Source: Anaerosolibacter carboniphilus
GTDB lineage: Bacteria; Bacillota; Clostridia; Peptostreptococcales; Thermotaleaceae
Length of the DNA stretch: 64,000 bases
Assembly: GCF_014205875.1 (NCBI RefSeq)
Contig: NZ_JACHEN010000016.1
Span: 1 to 64,000, forward strand
Direction: 5' to 3'
How positions within the stretch are numbered: the stretch's first letter is position 1; the number at the start of each line of letters is the position of its first letter. Below, one piece after another: positions 61,028 through 64,000 of this stretch. A program made the position numbers and the translations under genes. The notes under the pieces were generated by a model. It searched no databases. It saw nothing but the letters and a program-made list of their open reading frames with translations, and was not told the origin of the DNA.

Positions 61028-61150
61028 ATAAAAGTCTTCATTGATGATTCCAAAAGAGAACCTTTATAAGCACATGACGGAAATTATGATTTTATCCATA
61101 CCTTTCGAAATTTATAATTTTTTATGTGTTATAAAAAAGTCTAAAAATTG

Positions 61151-61168
61151 TTTATAATAGTTCATAAT
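61151..61168. repeat. Direct repeat copy 2
   Basis: TTTATAATAGTTCATAAT, upstream of steA; 270 bp after copy 1. Confidence 0.5.
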
Positions 61169-61286
61169 ACTTATCTATTTGTCAAGGCGGTTGTAATATG
61201 CTGTATAATAGTGTAAAATGTTATAGGTTTATATGGTTTTTTATTTCTATTGAACAAGTATGAATGCCGAAACCCTGGAGGTTATT

Positions 61287-62408
61287 ATGATTATAAAATC
61301 TATCGCAAAAAAGGATAGGAAAACAAAAGAGCTGGTCAATCGATTACATGTGGGGGAAATAGCTGTCATCAACCACAGGGACATTGACGAAGTGGCAGCC
61401 AATTGCTTGGTTGATTGTAAGCCTAAGCTCATTATTAATGCAGACCAATCGATTAGTGGTCGTTATCCCAATCTTGGTCCAAACGTATTGCAAAACGCTG
61501 GAATTCCAATATTAGATCATGTAGGTTTAGAAGCCTTTGATATGATCCAAGAAGATGATATTTTAGAAATTATAGATGAAGAAATCTATCGCAATGGGGA
61601 ATTTATTGGAAAAGGTCAACTCTTGACAGAAGAACTTATTCAGATGAAATTGGCAGAGACAGAAAAGAACTTTGAATATGAGCTTGATAAATTTATTGAA
61701 AACACCTTAGATTATGCCAAGAAAGAAAAAGAGTTCATCTTGGGCAGCTTAAAACTGCCTGAAATCAAAACAGTCTTTCAAAATAGACATGTTTTGGTAG
61801 TTGTTAGAGGGCAAAACTATAAGGAAGATTTACATGCTATAAAATCCTATATTGACGAGTTTAACCCTATATTGATTGGTGTTGATGGGGGTGGTGATGC
61901 CCTGTTGGAATTTGGGTATACTCCTGATATGATCGTTGGTGATATGGACAGCGTCTCTGACAAATGTCTTCTTATATGTAAGGAGATTGTTGTTCATGCT
62001 TATCCAGATGGACGAGCTCCCGGATTAACGCGGGTAGAATCGCTAAACAAAAAGGCCGTTATTTTCCCTGCTCCTGGTACCAGTGAAGATATTGCAATGC
62101 TCCTTGCCTTTGATAAAGGCGCTGATTTAATTGTTGCCGTAGGAACCCATTCCAATATGGTAGACTTTTTAGAAAAAGGTCGAAAAGGGATGGCTAGTAC
62201 TTTTCTCGTGCGTTTGAAGGTTGGCTCGAAACTAATTGATGCAAAAGGAGTAAACAAGCTTTATAAAGAAAGTGTCAAAATAAAGCATCTAGTTGGACTT
62301 CTTATGGGTGCAATGATTCCAATTTTCATTGTAGGTATTATGTCTCCGCCAGTTCAACAGCTACTAAAGCTTCTTCAAATCAAGCTGAAATTTATTTTCG
62401 GAATGTAG
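61287..62408 (+). CDS. steA: SteA-like cytokinetic ring protein (thiamin pyrophosphokinase-like fold)
   Basis: A 373-aa protein from ATG 61287 (RBS TGGAGGT; ATG 61260 is nine codons upstream with a poor RBS). N-terminal part (LVNRLHVGEIAVINHRDIDE, LIINADQSISGRYPNLGP), a Rossmann-like nucleotide domain with VDGGGDALLEFGYTPDMIVG and DMDSVSDK (as in thiamin pyrophosphokinase), and a C-terminal membrane segment (LVGLLMGAMIPIFIVGIM). In Corynebacterium SteA with SteB localises to the division ring. It forms an operon-like run with the next two genes. Confidence 0.8.
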   Translation: MIIKSIAKKDRKTKELVNRLHVGEIAVINHRDIDEVAANCLVDCKPKLIINADQSISGRYPNLGPNVLQNAGIPILDHVGLEAFDMIQEDDILEIIDEEIYRNGEFIGKGQLLTEELIQMKLAETEKNFEYELDKFIENTLDYAKKEKEFILGSLKLPEIKTVFQNRHVLVVVRGQNYKEDLHAIKSYIDEFNPILIGVDGGGDALLEFGYTPDMIVGDMDSVSDKCLLICKEIVVHAYPDGRAPGLTRVESLNKKAVIFPAPGTSEDIAMLLAFDKGADLIVAVGTHSNMVDFLEKGRKGMASTFLVRLKVGSKLIDAKGVNKLYKESVKIKHLVGLLMGAMIPIFIVGIMSPPVQQLLKLLQIKLKFIFGM

Positions 62409-62423
62409 ATTAGGGGGTACAAA

Positions 62424-63311
62424 ATGATTATTAATTTAAAATATTACGTCATCACAATTGTGGCTATTTTCCTAGCCATTGGCATAGGTATATTTATAGG
62501 CATCATGCTAGATGGCCAAGAGCTTATCGTTGAGCAGCAGCAACAGCTTGTCAGTCAATTAGAAAGTAAGTTTGGAGATTTTAAAGCGAAACAGGATGAA
62601 CAGCAACAGCGCATTGACTTTTTGAATGCTGAGAGAGAAAAAAATTTAAGGTTTATGGATATCGCTTATCCTGAGATGATTAAAAATAAGTTAAAAGATT
62701 TGGATGTAGTAATCGTTGAAACCAGTGAGGACTATTCTTATTCTGGTATAGCAGAACCTTTTGGGGCAGCTGGTGTCCGTAGTGTGACCAATATTTTGAT
62801 AAAGGATTCCTTTCTGTTTACAGATGATGCTACAGCTCAGGAGGTCGCAAAGGATTTAGCATTAAAGGGAACTTCAAAGGATGAAATCCAAAAGCAGCTG
62901 CTTAGAAGCTTTACCGATGCCTTGATAAGCGGCAACAATTTACAGCTTCTTCAATATCTGAAAGAACGAAAAATGATTGATTATTCGGGAGGGCTTACCT
63001 TCCCTATAGACCGTATTGTGGTCGCTGGAGGAAGCTTTACTGAAGCAAAAGAGATCTTAAATAAAATAGAAGTACCTATGATTAATATAATCAAAAACAG
63101 CAATATTCCTATCATGGCAGTAGAAAAGATTAATGTTGCCCATTCTAATATACCAGATTATAAAAAGTTAAGAATCTCCACGGTAGATAATGTAGATACC
63201 ATTATTGGTAAAGCTTCTATGCTGATGGTAGTTAGTGGTCAAGAAGGTCATTTCGGAGAAAAAGAAACAGCAGAACAACTAATGCCAGAAGAATTTATTA
63301 CCGTTGAATAG
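62424..63311 (+). CDS. SteB/MctB-like copper transporter family membrane protein
   Basis: A 295-aa protein with one N-terminal membrane segment (YYVITIVAIFLAIGIGIFIG), a coiled coil (residues 35-80) and an extracytoplasmic domain of the copper transporter/MctB type (DVVIVETSEDYSYSGIAEPF). It corresponds to the SteB partner of SteA in actinobacteria. Copper transport is the annotated family name, not a proven role here. ATG 62424 has TTAGGGGGT upstream, 15 bp after steA. Confidence 0.75.
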   Translation: MIINLKYYVITIVAIFLAIGIGIFIGIMLDGQELIVEQQQQLVSQLESKFGDFKAKQDEQQQRIDFLNAEREKNLRFMDIAYPEMIKNKLKDLDVVIVETSEDYSYSGIAEPFGAAGVRSVTNILIKDSFLFTDDATAQEVAKDLALKGTSKDEIQKQLLRSFTDALISGNNLQLLQYLKERKMIDYSGGLTFPIDRIVVAGGSFTEAKEILNKIEVPMINIIKNSNIPIMAVEKINVAHSNIPDYKKLRISTVDNVDTIIGKASMLMVVSGQEGHFGEKETAEQLMPEEFITVE

Positions 63312-63322
63312 GAGATGAGTTT

Positions 63323-64000
63323 GTGTCAAAGAATATTACTGTTATTTTACCTGCGAAGGATGAAGCTGATAGAATAAGTTCGACCATTGAAGCCATAAGA
63401 TTATCTAAATATGTAAATAGAATCATCGTCATTGACGATGGTTCTACAGATCAAACTTCTCAAATTGCAGAGGCACTGGGCGTTGAAACCTACCGTTTGC
63501 CAAAAAACTTCGGAAAAGGCTATGCTGTAAATTATGGTGTGAGTAAATCTATACAAAGTAGTGATATTATTGTACTCCTAGACTCTGATTTAGGGTCTTC
63601 TGCCAGTGAGGTTGATAAGCTCATTTTCCCTGTGCTTCAAAATGAAGCTGATGTGACCATTGCTAAATTTCCTCAGGCCCAGCGTAAAGGTGGTTTTGGA
63701 CTAGTAAAAAATTTGGCTAGATATGGTGTTCATTTTTACACTGGTCAAATGATTTATACATCCCTTTCTGGTCAACGGGCTTTTAAAGCCGATGTCTTGC
63801 AGAATTTAGGCAGTTTTCCTTTGGATTATGGTATTGAAATAAGCATGACCATAGATATCCTAAGAAAAGGTTATACGATTAAGGAAATAGAAGTGAATAT
63901 GACTCATCGAGAAACTGGCAGAGATATGGCAGGATTTCTCCACCGTGGAAGACAGTTTTATCAAATTTTCAAGGTTTTATTAAAGAAAGCACGAAAGGAA
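63323..64000 (+). CDS. Family 2 glycosyltransferase (partial, runs off the window)
   Basis: From GTG 63323 (RBS GGAGATGAG) 226 codons are open to the window end. GT-A fold with NITVILPAKDEADRISSTIE, nucleotide-binding VIDDGSTDQT, the DxD motif in LLDSDLG, and acceptor-site SLSGQRAFKADVL. Such enzymes transfer sugar to a lipid carrier or wall polymer. It follows the SteA/SteB-like pair by 11 bp, suggesting a role in envelope or wall polymer assembly. The C-terminus is missing here. Confidence 0.85.
   Translation, partial: MSKNITVILPAKDEADRISSTIEAIRLSKYVNRIIVIDDGSTDQTSQIAEALGVETYRLPKNFGKGYAVNYGVSKSIQSSDIIVLLDSDLGSSASEVDKLIFPVLQNEADVTIAKFPQAQRKGGFGLVKNLARYGVHFYTGQMIYTSLSGQRAFKADVLQNLGSFPLDYGIEISMTIDILRKGYTIKEIEVNMTHRETGRDMAGFLHRGRQFYQIFKVLLKKARKE

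Noticed and set aside
1-64000. CRISPR arrays, tRNA and rRNA genes
   Set aside because: No regularly spaced repeats, no CCA-ended cloverleaf and no rRNA motifs were noticed on either strand.

Overview
The window looks like a chromosome segment of an anaerobic, spore-forming, low-GC Gram-positive bacterium of the class Clostridia. It carries spo0A, spoIVB, a complete spoIIIA operon, a split sigK, Spo0E-like proteins, a YhcN-type spore lipoprotein, an OLE RNA with oapA, and a Gram-positive type IV pilus locus. An Alkaliphilus-like organism would fit (inference from gene content and order, no search done). No rRNA, tRNA or CRISPR array was seen.

Layout. (1) 1-5640: small stationary-phase/spore-type genes, two of them broken by in-frame stops (an L,D-transpeptidase and a 75-codon ORF). 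(2) 5640-12380: an accessory block with a tandem-HTH regulator and a large serine recombinase, then a TPR regulator (RRNPP type) followed at once by a 42-codon exported pre-peptide with a duplicated TDNPD motif, a Spo0E-like phosphatase and several small unknown genes. (3) 12383-19887: a sigK gene split by a 7.08-kb skin-like element. The element holds a SpoIVCA-type recombinase next to the left att site, a metallophosphoesterase, a CapA-like lipoprotein, an S-layer-homology protein, a 57-aa protein that is a candidate excision factor, and a CPBP protease. Excision across the 11-bp att core would rejoin sigK in frame, but the sigK 5' part here is itself truncated. (4) 20028-36163: a yqeG gene, then a large type IV pilus locus (pilB, pilT, pilC, three major-type pilins, two sets of minor pilins, pilD, pilM, pilN, a PilO-LysM fusion, a ComFB-like gene). 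(5) 36336-45315: pepP-like peptidase and efp, an acidic zinc-ribbon protein, spoIIIAA-AH, and the Asp23/AmaP/DUF2273 envelope stress set. (6) 45405-59427: nusB, a Kae1-like gene, folD, xseA, xseB, ispA, a DUF212 gene, OLE RNA, oapA, dxs, tlyA, argR, recN, spoIVB, spo0A, a conserved order in OLE-bearing Firmicutes. (7) 59428-64000: a small antisense-strand gene, a short tyrosine recombinase, then a SteA/SteB-like pair and a family 2 glycosyltransferase that runs off the window.

How it fits together. Sporulation control is the common thread: Spo0A, two Spo0E-like proteins, a possible peptide-signalling cassette, the engulfment channel SpoIIIA, the SpoIVB protease that signals to pro-sigma-K, and an excisable element in sigK. 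Promoters with sigma-H consensus overlapping or adjoining Spo0A boxes are found by eye before spo0A and also before pilB, pilD and the second minor-pilin set, which suggests that pilus production is tied to entry into sporulation. PilB carries a MshEN-type N-terminal domain, so cyclic di-GMP may also act on the pilus.
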